Source: Hedera helix
Taxonomy: Eukaryota; Streptophyta; Magnoliopsida; Apiales; Araliaceae
NCBI GenBank assembly: GCA_947179155.2
Contig: OX359282.1
Span: 18,864,510-18,928,509, forward strand
Length of the DNA: 64,000 nt
Direction: 5' to 3'
In this document: piece after piece, positions 1 to 12,700 of the stretch
Position numbering within the stretch: position 1 is the first letter of the stretch
Layout of the letters: each line of letters begins with the position of its first letter
The notes under the pieces: generated by a model
The model's database searches: none
What the model was told of the DNA's origin: nothing
What the model saw: the letters and a program-made list of their open reading frames with translations, nothing else
Program-made: the position numbers and the translations under genes

Positions 1-2393
1 CGATATGGAAAAACGTCGAATTTATGGGTGTGTTTTTTTCCACATTTTTTGTTTTTCTTGTTGGAATTTGGATTCTGCTAAAATTAAGGGATAATTGATA
101 GTTTGATTGAGATGTAACTGTGTCATGGGAGCTTGTTTTGATAAATACATTTGATTTTTGTTGACATGTAGACTTAATTCAAGTGCTGAGTTAGATATTT
201 TGGGTGTTCTAAAAAGCTCCATCCTGGTCCGATTAGTTCCCGCCTAGGCGCTTACCTCTCGATTTGGTTGGGCATCTAGGGAGAACGAGATCACTACTTT
301 GAAGCTCTAAAAATACTTGAAATGAATTTTTTAAGTCATAAAAGATATTTTTTTGGTAATTTTTATTTAAAAATTTACATCTATATGTTTTGTATAGTAT
401 AATATAGTAGAAAAATAAATGAGTCTGCCTAAGAAAACGCTTAAGCGGAAAATGCCACCAACTAGCAATTTTTAAAACACCGGATATTTTCATTATTAAA
501 GTTCCCAAACATTTTAAAAAATGAACTTTAAAGTGGGATAGTGTTTCCAAATTTAAGTTAATGAAAAGTGGCTAAAGCTAGCTTTGATTAAATTTCAATA
601 TTGTCAACAATCAATATTTTTAAATGGTTAGGATCTTATGTTGAAGCTTGTGAACTGATTTTTAATTTTAAAAATAGTACTCCGTTTGGATGTCAGGGAA
701 CTTTATAGGAAAATTGAAATAAAGATAAGGGAAAGAGAAAATGAAGTTTTTGCAATTGTTTGGTGAACATAGTATTTATAGGAGCAAGACTCCGACTTTC
801 CCACTGTGCAAACTGTTAACTAAACTTTAAATTTGTGGGACCTCTTTGTATCCTTTCTGGTGACTCGAACTCGTATTTTTTTTTCCTGGAATGTAGTTAT
901 GTACATTAGTCATAACAGCTGAAGTTCCGTGATTTAGTTAAATTTCTGTGTGACAATTTTTGGTGCTGTAATTTTTCTTTTTTGGATAAAGAAGAAATTT
1001 ATGAAGTTCAGTAATTTTCAGTATGACATTTTTGGTGCTGTATTGACTGCTGTGCTAATTGTTTGTGTTGTGTAGTTACACTGAGCTTCAGGTAATTGTT
1101 CCGGACAATGGGATCATTGGATTGCATGTAGACAATTTGGCAATTGAGAGTGTTACTGTTGATGGAGAAGTGGCCGAATTTGAAGTCTTTCCTCATTATT
1201 TACATTTGGATAGTGAAGATAGGTGGTGCTCAGTATCGTCAGCCAGTTCAGCCGCAGATGCTGCTGGGTCGGTTTATTTATCATCTATTGAAAGAGAATT
1301 AGTTCCAAATTTGTTGATTATGTGTGCTTCTAAGTTTGTCCAGGCAGTGGGTGAACAGAATGGACAAGCAAATTCAGAGAATGGGGTGCAATCTTCTGGC
1401 GAATTTAAGCAGGTTACAGCTGTTGCTAGTAGGCCTTGGTAGTTTGATTGAATGCAATTTAAATGTTTATGTTTTGCCTTGTTCTTTACAAGATTAATTG
1501 CCTCAGTGTGTGTAGTTTCATATTCATTTTTTATAATGATGCATATATTAATATAATTAGACAAGCATCAAAGTCGAATCACTGTTTTATCCCAATGTCT
1601 AGGATTTGGATATGCTTAAAAGATTCAGCTTCTTTGGTTATGCGCCTTAAAGTGAGCAGGGTCCAATTGAAGCAGACCTGTAACAATGTCACTCTTATTT
1701 ATTCATAAATTCTAGAGTAACAGAAAATATACAAATGCCAATGTGTGCAAGAAAATCGACTTCACCAATGGAAACTATTTAATTTCGCCCACTGAAAGAG
1801 TAACGTAGCCATTAATCCCGATAGTTGTTGATCCCTTTAGGTTATTTTTAATTTCTAGTGGTTTTTGTGAAGACTTCCCAGAGAAGACAGTTTTGTTTTC
1901 ATCTCACTTGTACAAAATGCTGTCTAAGGAACTGCGTGTGGGTACATTGAGTTTATATGCCACTTTATTGTTTATTCTGTCTCCCATTTGATTTTCCTGT
2001 ATCCCCTTCTTTTATGAGGAGGTTTACTGTTATGCGGTTTCTGATGTAGGTTATATTGGGTGCAGAATTTGAAACTGATTCGCATCGACTATTGGGTAGA
2101 AAGCACAGAAACAGGAATTCATTTTAACAATGACGTTCTACACACTGATAACCAGATAAGGCGTGCACACTGCTGGTTCCCTTGTATGGACGATGACTCA
2201 CAGTGTTGCTGGTAGGAACACTTTATATTGGTGTTGCTGGTATAAACAATTAATTAGTCTCCATTCCTGCCTGTAAGTATTTTAGTTTATTATGGTCTAA
2301 TTCCGTTTATCTTTGTTTCGCTCCAGCTATGATCTGGAGTTCACTGTGGCCAATAATTTTGTGGCGGCTAGCACCGGAAGCTTACTGCATCAG
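1..2393 (+). CDS. TAF2: TAF2 exons 1-4, start of M1-like domain
   Basis: Exon 1 is only the tail of an exon (bases 1-27, peptide DMEKRRIYG) ending at GT 28-29. Exon 2 (1076-1412) resumes with [17 protein letters not shown] and ends at the CAG before 1413. Exon 3 (2066-2211) carries RIDYWVE and the [12 protein letters not shown] stretch, which matches the conserved N-terminal beta domain of TAF2 and M1 peptidases. Exon 4 (2327-2393) adds [15 protein letters not shown]. The split codons GG|T, TG|C and complete-codon CAG| all rejoin correctly. These exons cover visible residues 1-192. Confidence 0.93.
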
Positions 2394-5300
2394 GTCAGAT
2401 AAAAAGTAACGATAGTGTCTTTTTTGTTATGTCTGATAAGTGTTTTAATTTTAGAAAATGTTAGAGGTTTTGTAAATGAGACATCAATTCCATTTGAGTT
2501 ATTCAAATGGAAATTCATTACTATTTTTTGTTCCTTTGAAGTAATATTGGTGTTCGCTGAACTGCCCTTCCAAGGTTGTTTCCTTCCCCATATAAGCTGC
2601 TCATGTCAAAGATAAATTGTTGTGAAGGGTGTTCATATCTTAGGATCAGTTTTTAGTGATTGCAAACTACATTCTAGAAAAGTTCTGTGCTACCCAACCC
2701 GTCACTTATTTGTATGGGGAATGGTGTCAAATGTAAGGCTCCACAATTGTTTCCTCAATCAAAATAGTTAAAAGATGATCTTTCTTTCATTAGATGTATA
2801 TAGAAGAGAATGGAGTTTCTCATGGACTGTGGTTGGGAATTCATCGAAGTAAATTTAGAATTAATTGTTGTTGAGGATATTGGACTTTTAATGGACTTCA
2901 TTCATTTCTAAAATTTTAGTTAATCAATTAGTCTAACTAGTATTAGGTATTCTAATTGGTCTATATAAATTGATACGATCCCCCATAAGTTTATTATATT
3001 TATTATTGAACTGTGTAAAGCTCTTTGCTTTAGGCAATCTGTTTTTGAGGGCAATCATCATGGATCCCCGAAGTATAAAAACATTCTTCTCCTTGTGCAT
3101 TCTCTGTCTACATTAGTTTGGTGACAGTAAATAGTTTAGTGAATCCAACTTTAGAACCTATTTTATCATGACATCAGTTATTCAATTCATTGCAATCTCC
3201 TCCTCGATCCAAGTCACTTACTTTTGCAGTTGTCATTTGCCTGAATACTGATTGGTTGTTGCACAATCATACGCAAGCCACTGCCATTGCTCTATCACAA
3301 TTTTGGTCAAAGCCCACATATCCCGATCACCTGGCTTTGCAAGGTTTGTCACTAGAACTGTTATTGTCAGAGTTGGTCAAAAACTTTCAGCGGAATCCTA
3401 ATTTAGAGCCTTCAAACGGTCGCCATCATTGACTGGTCTAACCATAATCATTAAAGTCTCCATATCGTAATTGGAGATTTGATTGTCTCCATTCATTTTC
3501 CATTGCCGTTATCATTTCCAGGATATCAAGTCAGTAGCTCCATCCTTAGTAAAATATCCTTGCTGGATACCTTGGTTGACATTTTTTTTCATTGCAACAT
3601 ATTGAGTCTCCCCCTCTCCCCTTCCCTAATTTAATAGATTCTAAATTGCAATTTTGTCAGGGGGTATCAAACTCTGATTCAAAGATGGTATAGGTCTACA
3701 GGTAAGAGATGATCTTTGGGTTGAAAGATTTAGTTATAATCCAAGATCCAAATCCAGAATTTTATTTCATTAAGTACGTAGCTAAATAGCACCTGTTGCC
3801 TTTTCTATTCTTAAACCTAAAACCTAGGTTTTGTTATACAGTTTGTGTTGTTAACATAAAATCAGCAAACCAGAACAGCAATAGTTATTTTAGTTTCTTT
3901 GTGAAGGGTTTTCATATTGACTCAGAAGTCTGACCCCATTTACAGACCATGTTCCAAACCTATCGAACTTGTTGAGCCAGTGGGGATGATCTAATATTAA
4001 CCAGGTAGAAAGCAGAGGTAATTGAACTATAATAAGAAAACATGTTTGGTCTTAACCAATTTCTTTCTCTGAAGTGATCCCACAATGTTCGTAAAGGTGG
4101 CTGATCCTGAAGATCAAGATTTTGTTTGGGGAAGAATTTGGTCATTAAATTTGCTGTTTAAAGATTGAACTTACACCAGAGCCACATATACAAGACTACA
4201 ACATTTCATTTTTACTTTTATAATGCAGATTGGTGAAGAAATAGAGACGTGATTTTTCATGAAGTTCATCTTTTTGGCTAATTTTAAAGCATGATATGAT
4301 ATATGTTGTTGGGGGCATCATTCAACTGTTTAAGTTGTTAAGAATTTGGTAACTTTCTTGGAATAAGAGATCTGATGGTGCAAGGTCTTGAGTTCATGTC
4401 TTCCATTTGCATTTAGTTCTCACATTATGTTGGTGCAGTGCAGTGTGCTTTTTGTTTGGTTTGTACATTATAATGTACTGTGATTTACCTTTTCACATGC
4501 AAGTGACATGAGGAAGCGTTAAAGCATGATATGTATTGCGGAGTACATTTTCTAGCAGCTGAAGTTTTTTGATCAACTAGTTACCTAACACTTACATTGA
4601 AGAACTGCTTTTGGTTCAATGTTAAAAAGATATTTTTGTAAACATGGATGGTGTTGAAGAAAATGTTAAATCTTCTTTGTACCATGATTGTTATGGATAG
4701 TTGTGCTGTAGTTTAAGTCAAGTTCTGTTTTCCAATCCAGGCTTATGTTATTTATTTAACTATTTTGTATCGTCATATCTAACATGATGAAGTATATCAT
4801 TGTCTTACATTAGTTTAAGAAACTGTTTCCTGTTGTTTCTGTTTGAGCTCGACTTCTCCCTAGTGAACAATATTTTGTAATTGTTATCTGTACAACTAAG
4901 TTTTTCTGTCTTCAAGATGTTGTATCATATTACAAATTGAGGAATGATTGTTAGTTTCCGCTTTGCAACTATGTTCTACTTGTTGGCAGGTATTGAGTGA
5001 GAATGACCCTCCACGTAAAACATATGTCTACAGAATAGATGTTCCAGTTGCTGCTCGGTGGATATCGCTCGTAGTTGCGCAATTTGAAATCCTTCCTGAT
5101 CACCACCGCGGTCTTTTAACACACATGTGCTTACCAGATAACTTGTCAAAGCTACGGAACACCGTTGGATTTTTCCATAGTGCGTTCAGGTTTGATATTC
5201 CCCCCTCCCCTCTCTCCCCTCTCTTGTATGACACTTCCATTTCCAGTTTCCTCTGGGTAACTGTTTTGATTTTGTAATTTGTTTATGTTCTTGTCTGTTT

Positions 5301-6657
5301 TACTTTTGTAACAGTTATTATGAGGATTACCTTTCTATATCATTCCCATTTGGTTCATACACACAAGTTTTTATTGCTCCTGAAATGGCAATATCTTCAT
5401 CGACTTTGGGAGCCTCCATGAGTATTTTTAGCTCTCAAATTCTATTTGATGAGAAGGTTATTGACCAGGTATGCTTATAACATGGAGGAAATATCATAGT
5501 ATACATGTGTGTGTATATTTATGGTAAAAGGTTCCTAAGGTCTATCTTAGATAACTTATTTAAGGCCACTTTGAAAACGAAGTGATTTTGATCTTCACTT
5601 AATAATCAAACTGTACGGAATATATTACCTTGTACTTGTGTCATATTTTGTTGTGGGTCCACTCGTATTATACCAAACCCAAATCTTTTTATGTAATTCC
5701 TCATCTTTCTAATAAATTCTTCATTTATGGATTTTCTAATATTCTCTTTTAATTTGACATTCTTACTTAATTGCGTGGAATTGCACTTAAGACAATCTTT
5801 GGGGGACAGAGGGAGTATTTATTTTTAGATTGGGATACTTTGGGTACAATTAATCTTTTCTTCTTTATCTGTTGTCCACTACTAATAATAGCGGCATGAT
5901 TAAACCATCTGCTATTAATAGTGGTAGACGATGATGGGTTACATCTGTTACTATTAGTAGCGGATGGTGCTAGAAATTTTTAATTATCTCATATGGTATT
6001 TTTAGTAGCGGATGACTTTTTTGCAGTTTTAATTTGGGCCGTTACTTGATATATTCATAGTTGTTACGGAGTCACGGCGAGACACGGCGGTAGTTGACCG
6101 CCAGGTCGCCTAGGCGATAAGTCGCCCACTATGGCGTTCGTATGACGACAAGTCGTTAACAATGTGCAATTTATACATTGTTTATTTTACTTCAAAAGTA
6201 TATTGAACAATAAAATTTTAAACGCATTAAAACTCAAAATATAATAACTAACACTATAAAATACAATTAAAAACACAATTATATGAATACTTAACAATCA
6301 AATTCAAAAATAAAACACTTTGACATTGAAAACTAGTAGAACAAGTCAACAAATGGTTTGTAGAAAATAAAGAATCAACCAGGTCAACACTCATCACACA
6401 TTACAAGTCTAATAAGTAATAAAATTATACCATATAGCTAGTTTATGGGTACAAAATGACTTAAGCACTTAACTTGGACCGGCTACCAAGGCGTGAGCCT
6501 AGGCGGCTCGACGTCCAAGGTATCACCTTATCTTTCTCTAGCGTCAGGACGCCCAGTCGTCGTCTAGGCGACGCCATGACAACTATGGATATATTGGACG
6601 CTAACGTTAGTGTTTGTCCTATCTTGCTGCTTAGCAAATACTTGCTATGGATCATTC

Positions 6658-6715
<58 letters not shown>

Positions 6716-9700
6716 ATGTCACTGTAGCTTGCCTGGCTTATATATAATGATTAATGAGCTAGGTTATCAGCCTTAGACAGATCTGTATTATTTCACTTTC
6801 TAGTCAGACCAGAGGTTCTTGGGTCTCAATCCTGCTAGTACTTGATTCAGAATAATATAATAATCAATAATGCAGAATCAAAATAGACATGAAAATATAG
6901 GTCTGCTGATTCTTTATTAGCTTCAGGACATATAGAACCGAACCTCCGTGTTAGAGAAATTAATCCAACTGCAGGACTTTTCTCTAAATTCAAGGAAAAT
7001 ATTTGAAGCAATTGATATTTTTGGTAAGCTGGTATGTCAGATGGTCTTTTTTGGAACCTACACACCAAAAGGAGGAATATAATTCAAGTGATGTCTAGGT
7101 CTAGCTTTTATTTGTATTGAATAGAAACTAATTCACAGCCTACTGATTCTGCTATACTTTATTAGATGTTTAAATAGTTTGCATGTGCAATCTATGTTAG
7201 ATGTTTTATTCTCAGTGTCCGCCTTCTCTCTATTATAGAACTGCAAATAAGTTTAGAGGTCATGGTTCTTTTTTGCTCTACATTTGCATTTTTGCTGATG
7301 GGCACGTATATTTTGGAACAGACCATAGAGACGAGGATTAAACTTGCATATGCTCTTGCAAATCAGTGGTTTGGAGTATATATCACTGCTGCATCACCAA
7401 ATGATGGTAAGCTGCTGTTTCTCGTTTCGGTAATGTTAAAAGAAATGTATTGGTCTAATGTATACGTGTGATGCCTATTTTCAGAGTGGTTGTTGGATGG
7501 CCTGGCTGGGTTCCTAACTGACTCATTTGTTAAGCAGTTTTTGGGAAATAATGAAGCACGCTATAGACGATACAAGGTGTGGTTTTCTTTCAGTGCAGCA
7601 TGAATAACTTGTTTGTAGCAATGAGAATCTATCAAAAAGAAGTGAAATGCTGATGGTATTCAACAAGAATTTTTGAAATGAACGTGTGGGTGATTAGATA
7701 ATTAGGGTTGGCCTTCAGTTATGGTGACTTTTATAGGAGGTGCTATTTCATTTGATCACAGAGATTGGCGGGCAATTGTCAAATTGTGAATTGTTCTGTG
7801 GATCAAAAACCCCCATATCGTGTTTTATGTATCATATCATAAGATATGCAAAAGAAATGAATATGTGATAATATATGTCTAAACATATATAATACAATTA
7901 TTGGTGAATAAAGCTGAAAGCATTAGCTCGACTACAATGTAAAAATAGTCCAATAAATATTATTATAGCCTGAATAAACTTTAAATAGTTACATAGTAGT
8001 CTAAACACTCTGAATTTGGGTATTAATTAATATTCATTGTTATCTAAGTAATATAGAAATTTGAGTATATATTCAATCTTATCAAAGTAATATAGAGTAA
8101 CAAGAGAATTGGATTCATCTTTGAACTATAAAACCCAAAGAGAATGCTAAATTACTAAGTGGAAAGAAAAAGTTGATTCTAAAGGTATGTATTTATGCTT
8201 CTTTGTGTGAAGGTGGCATGAGAATAATAAAGAGACATTTTACAAAAAGGAAAAAAAAATCTGGAAAGCATTTCATTGTTCTAAGGTTCATAAACTTGTA
8301 CAGAATGTGTGAGCACGGAACAACTTCGTATGTTGAAATGGTAAAAGGCTTCAAATTCTTGTTTTAACTTTTAACCCTTTTGGATCTCCAAAAAAGTAAT
8401 TTATTGAGTATGTTGATATCCATAATTGTATAGTAAATAGTATCGCCAGGTACGTATCATATTGTAACAGATTCATGCTATACAATACCATTTTTGATAC
8501 ACTTGCAATACCGTATCTAACTGCTTCTGTATCTTATTGCATCGTTCAATACATATCGCATATCGTACGATTTTGAAAGGCAAAGTACATGGCTTCTAAT
8601 TATTTTTTGATGGTGTAGGCAAATTGTGCAGTCTGCAAAGCGGATGACGGTGCTGCAACTGCTTTAAGTTGTTCTTCTTCATGTAAGGATTTGTATGGAA
8701 CCCAACGCATCGGTTTCTTTGGCAAAATAAGATCATGGAAGTCTGTAAGTTGATATGTGCTTGATTCTCCTTGCATGTTTTTCTTTATGATAGCATCCTC
8801 TTTTGACCATTTTATGCATTCTCTAACAGGTTGCAGTCCTTCAAATGTTGGAAAAACAAATGGGGCCAGAGCCCTTTCGTAAAGTAAGAATCTGAGAATC
8901 TGAGAAACTTATACATATACTCCCTATGTCCCCCAAAGTAAGCAAAAGTACACATTTAACACAAATTAAGAAAGATGAACGTGTACTTTTATAAAACAAT
9001 TTCCAGTATACCCATTGTGGACCCCATGTAAGTTCACAAATGAAACTTTGTTTTTTAAAGCCAGTATGCTTCAGTTATATCTTTGAGGGTAAATTAGTCT
9101 TTGTGCATATTTATATATAACTTTGTACTTTATACATCCTTTAGTGGACAATTTCTTTTAAAATGGGGAGTATTTGTTAGTATCTAAGGTTGAGGAAGTT
9201 TTTCTCATAAGTGATTTTGTTGCTATAGCTATTACTTCATCTGTTATAATATTAAGATATTTGCTTTTGTGATTTAAATTGTCGATCAAAGCAATGTTCG
9301 AAAAAGCTAAAAGCGGTACGAGGCATAAGCCTTGATTTGAAAATCTAAAAGTCCCCAAAAAATTCTAAAAAATGCTAATAAAATCATAAAATAATCCATC
9401 ACTATAATCAAGGTCATAAAAGACATAAATGACCAACGTCACCTTAATGTATTGTTACAAAACATCAAAACAACATAATATCATCAACTACTTATATAGT
9501 GATCATCCATCACTATATAAATAGTGTATCATTTGTATCTAGCGGCCTGAAAAATGGATCAAATCCTAGATTATCATCCCCACCATCATCTCCATCATCA
9601 TCCCTATCATCACTAAGAGGATCGTCCATGGAATCATTATTGTATCTAATAGGTTTGTCATCCTCCTCATCGTTAGTGCTAAGATCCTCAAAACTCCGGT

Positions 9701-12700
9701 TATTCATCTACCAATTCCAATCCCTTCCCTTTATCTATAAATAAACAAATAAGTATATAATGACTAATGAGTATGTTTTTTTAAAGAGGAAACTTTAAAG
9801 AAAACTTAAGTAATGACACTAACCTTTTGTTTTAGTTTTTGACTGCTAAGTCTTTCTCTTTCTCTTGACTTCCTTGTTTGCTTCTTGTTCCCCGAGTCCC
9901 TTTTCCTCCAAGTGTAATCTCCTTGACATTACTCTCTGCTCCTCCAATTGTCCTTTCATTCCCATGAGTCTCTTCACCCTCCTCCTCCATATCATCAAGC
10001 TCATAAGTCACTCCTAAGATATTTTCATCATTTTCTCCGCAACCCACTCATTATCAGATGGCACACTATCAACAACCAATGGATTCTCTTCTTCCGTTAA
10101 TGCCTTTTTCTTGATGTGCCGATCTTTTAATTTTTATTGTACATAGTGTAAGCCAATGAGTTAAGCCTGGATACAGACAATCGATTCCTTCTCTTTGTAT
10201 GTATCTCTATTAAAAGTAATTTTTTTTTTTTTTTTTTGTTAAGTTCAGCTGAAATCATAACATTCCTGCCTTTGGCAGGAATGGATCCCCCGACCTCTTG
10301 GACTCAAGAACCTTTGAGTAGTTGTTTTACCACTTGAGCCAAGAAGCCATTGGTGAGATCTCATAAAATCTTAATAAATAGATTTGAGAATATAAATGAT
10401 TTATATCTAATAAATACCTGACTGGAAGTACTCCAATTACGCTCACACGCCGAAGATGAGCAAGTTAAACTCAAAATCTTCACTGCAAAATTTCTTAATT
10501 CCGGAACTTCATCTCCAAATGCGATCCACCAATCAACTGGATCAATATTAAAACATATATCAATCTTTAATTGCAAATTAGCTTTCTATTTAATCAAAAT
10601 GAAAGCATAGCCATACATTAATCAACGGTACGTACCGGGAACACGTTTCTTACACGTTTTTTTTGGCATTTGTGTAGCCAAATAACCCTTGCCTCAATCG
10701 GAATGCATCTAATTGCAAATCAGCTCTCTCTTTCCTTGAAGTTAGGAATAAGCTTGTCCATGCAAGCGTACAATCCCACCTTAACTTCCTCATTGACACA
10801 TAAATTGTCATCATATTGAAAATAAGGATTCAAAAAATATGCAGCAACATGCTAATGTCGATGCAACTGATTGTCCCACTTAGCATCTATTATGCTCCAT
10901 ATCTCTTTATAAGCCCCCTCCTTATTATCCAATTTTTTTGCAATCTCTTCTTTTGCATTGTCCATGACACCATATAAAAATCCCATTCCTGGCACCTTTT
11001 CTGAATCTGCCATCCTCTATACACTTACTAGAGGTTTTGTGGTTTTAATTGCATATCCCACACTATCCCAAAAATTCCTATCACTTAAAATGATTTTTCT
11101 CGCCTCTCTACCTTCAGGTTTTTTTGCCCAAGTACAATTTGCCCAGTCCCTAGATGTAAACATAGCCTCCAAAGGCTGTCTCAAACTATGCATACTCTGT
11201 AAAGTTAAATAAGCAGTGGCAAATCTAATGGCGGCTGGCCGAACAAGGTCTTTATTAGTGTTGGTTCTCATCAATGCCAAGACCCATCCATTATTATATA
11301 TGAAGTTGCTTACCTACAATTACATAATGGCATTCATAAAAAAATAATAATAATTCAAGTATTCATTGAATAAAAAAAATTATAACCAAATAATAATAAC
11401 AGTAATTACCTTCTTTGCCTTTGTCAAAGCATTTTTATGTTGAGGCAACTTTCCAAGCTTCTCAAGCGTCAAATCGATGCAATGCGTGGCACACGGTGTC
11501 CACCTCATACGTGGCCTCTTCTCCATTAACATTCTCCCCCACCGCCTTATAATTAGATGTATTGTCAGTGACTACTTGAATGACAAGGTCTTCTCCCACT
11601 TCCTCAACAACCTCATCAGGTAGTATAAACATCAAATTAACATCTTTAACTGCATCAGATGCATCAACATATTTCAAAAATACAGTGTCTTGGGGGTTGT
11701 TAACAAGAAAGTATATTAGTTGTCTTCCCCTAATATCTTTCTAACCATCCGACAAGATTGACACCCCCGTATGTGCCCAAGTCTTCTTTACCTCCTCAAC
11801 AAAGGTCTTTGTAGTCTTCTCTTCCTGCTTCAATATCCAAGTGCTAAGCTCGTATGGAGTAGGGGGTTTCAAATCACGACCATAGTTCCCAATTAACCGG
11901 CACATATTTATAAATGAAGGACTTTACAACATAGGGAGTCTCGTTTTCAAAAAAGAATCTACCAATATCAAGACAGAATGCATTACGAGTATCCTTTGAA
12001 AATACGGTACTCTTTGTAGTAGCATCATCATCAACAACATCAACATCTACAACAAATTTGTCCATGGGTCCCTGAACTCCCCTCGCGGAGGCACTACCCA
12101 CACTTGAACTTCCAAGGATGGATGATCACCATAATTAGATCCACTTTGTATTTTTTCAGCTTCATTTCTTTGTCTTTCCTCCTTTGAGTTGATACTTTTC
12201 TTCATATATGACGCAAACTCTTCCTTCATTTCATTTGGTACTTTTTTGCAAGCCTTAACGTTACTATGATTACTCACAAGATGATTTTTCAGCCTTGTAA
12301 TCCCTCCTTTACAAATTTTTTTACAAAAATTGCATTTCACATGTAAATGAGATTTATTAACTCCAGGAGCTTCGGTGCCATATTTCCAAGATGGATCTTT
12401 CTTACCCATAATTACAATTCACTATAATAATAAAAAAAAAAACATGAGCATATTTTTAAATAAAGTGAAGACAGAATTGAGAATAAGAAGAATTGAATTT
12501 CAGTGGTAATTCAGTTCTGGCAAACACAGGTGCTGAAAAAATGACTACTTTAATACAGTCCATCTCTCTTTAGAAGTATAACAGTCACTGATCTCTTGTC
12601 ATCTATAATTTTTTGTTTTGACAAGTAAAACATAATATCAAAAAGTGTTGGAACTTGTGGCTCATATGATGTGTATGAGAGGTACTGAGAAGTTTTCGTA

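Larger units (their letters stand above)
5469..7321 (+). other. TAF2 intron 6, with MITE and TA repeat
   Basis: GT 5469-5470, AG 7320-7321. Holds a Stowaway-like right end (GGACAGAGGGAGTA near 5804-5817) whose left partner I could not find, the 532-bp MITE at 6056-6587 and a pure TA repeat at 6661-6712. The rest is unassigned. Confidence 0.7.

Noticed and set aside
6474..6716. 80-codon frame ending in alternating Ile-Tyr
   Set aside because: It is the (TA)n repeat and the end of a MITE read as protein.
10238..10352. Intact tRNA gene
   Set aside because: A- and B-box-like words are present, but there is no cloverleaf or matching acceptor stem, and the poly(A) tail marks a SINE.
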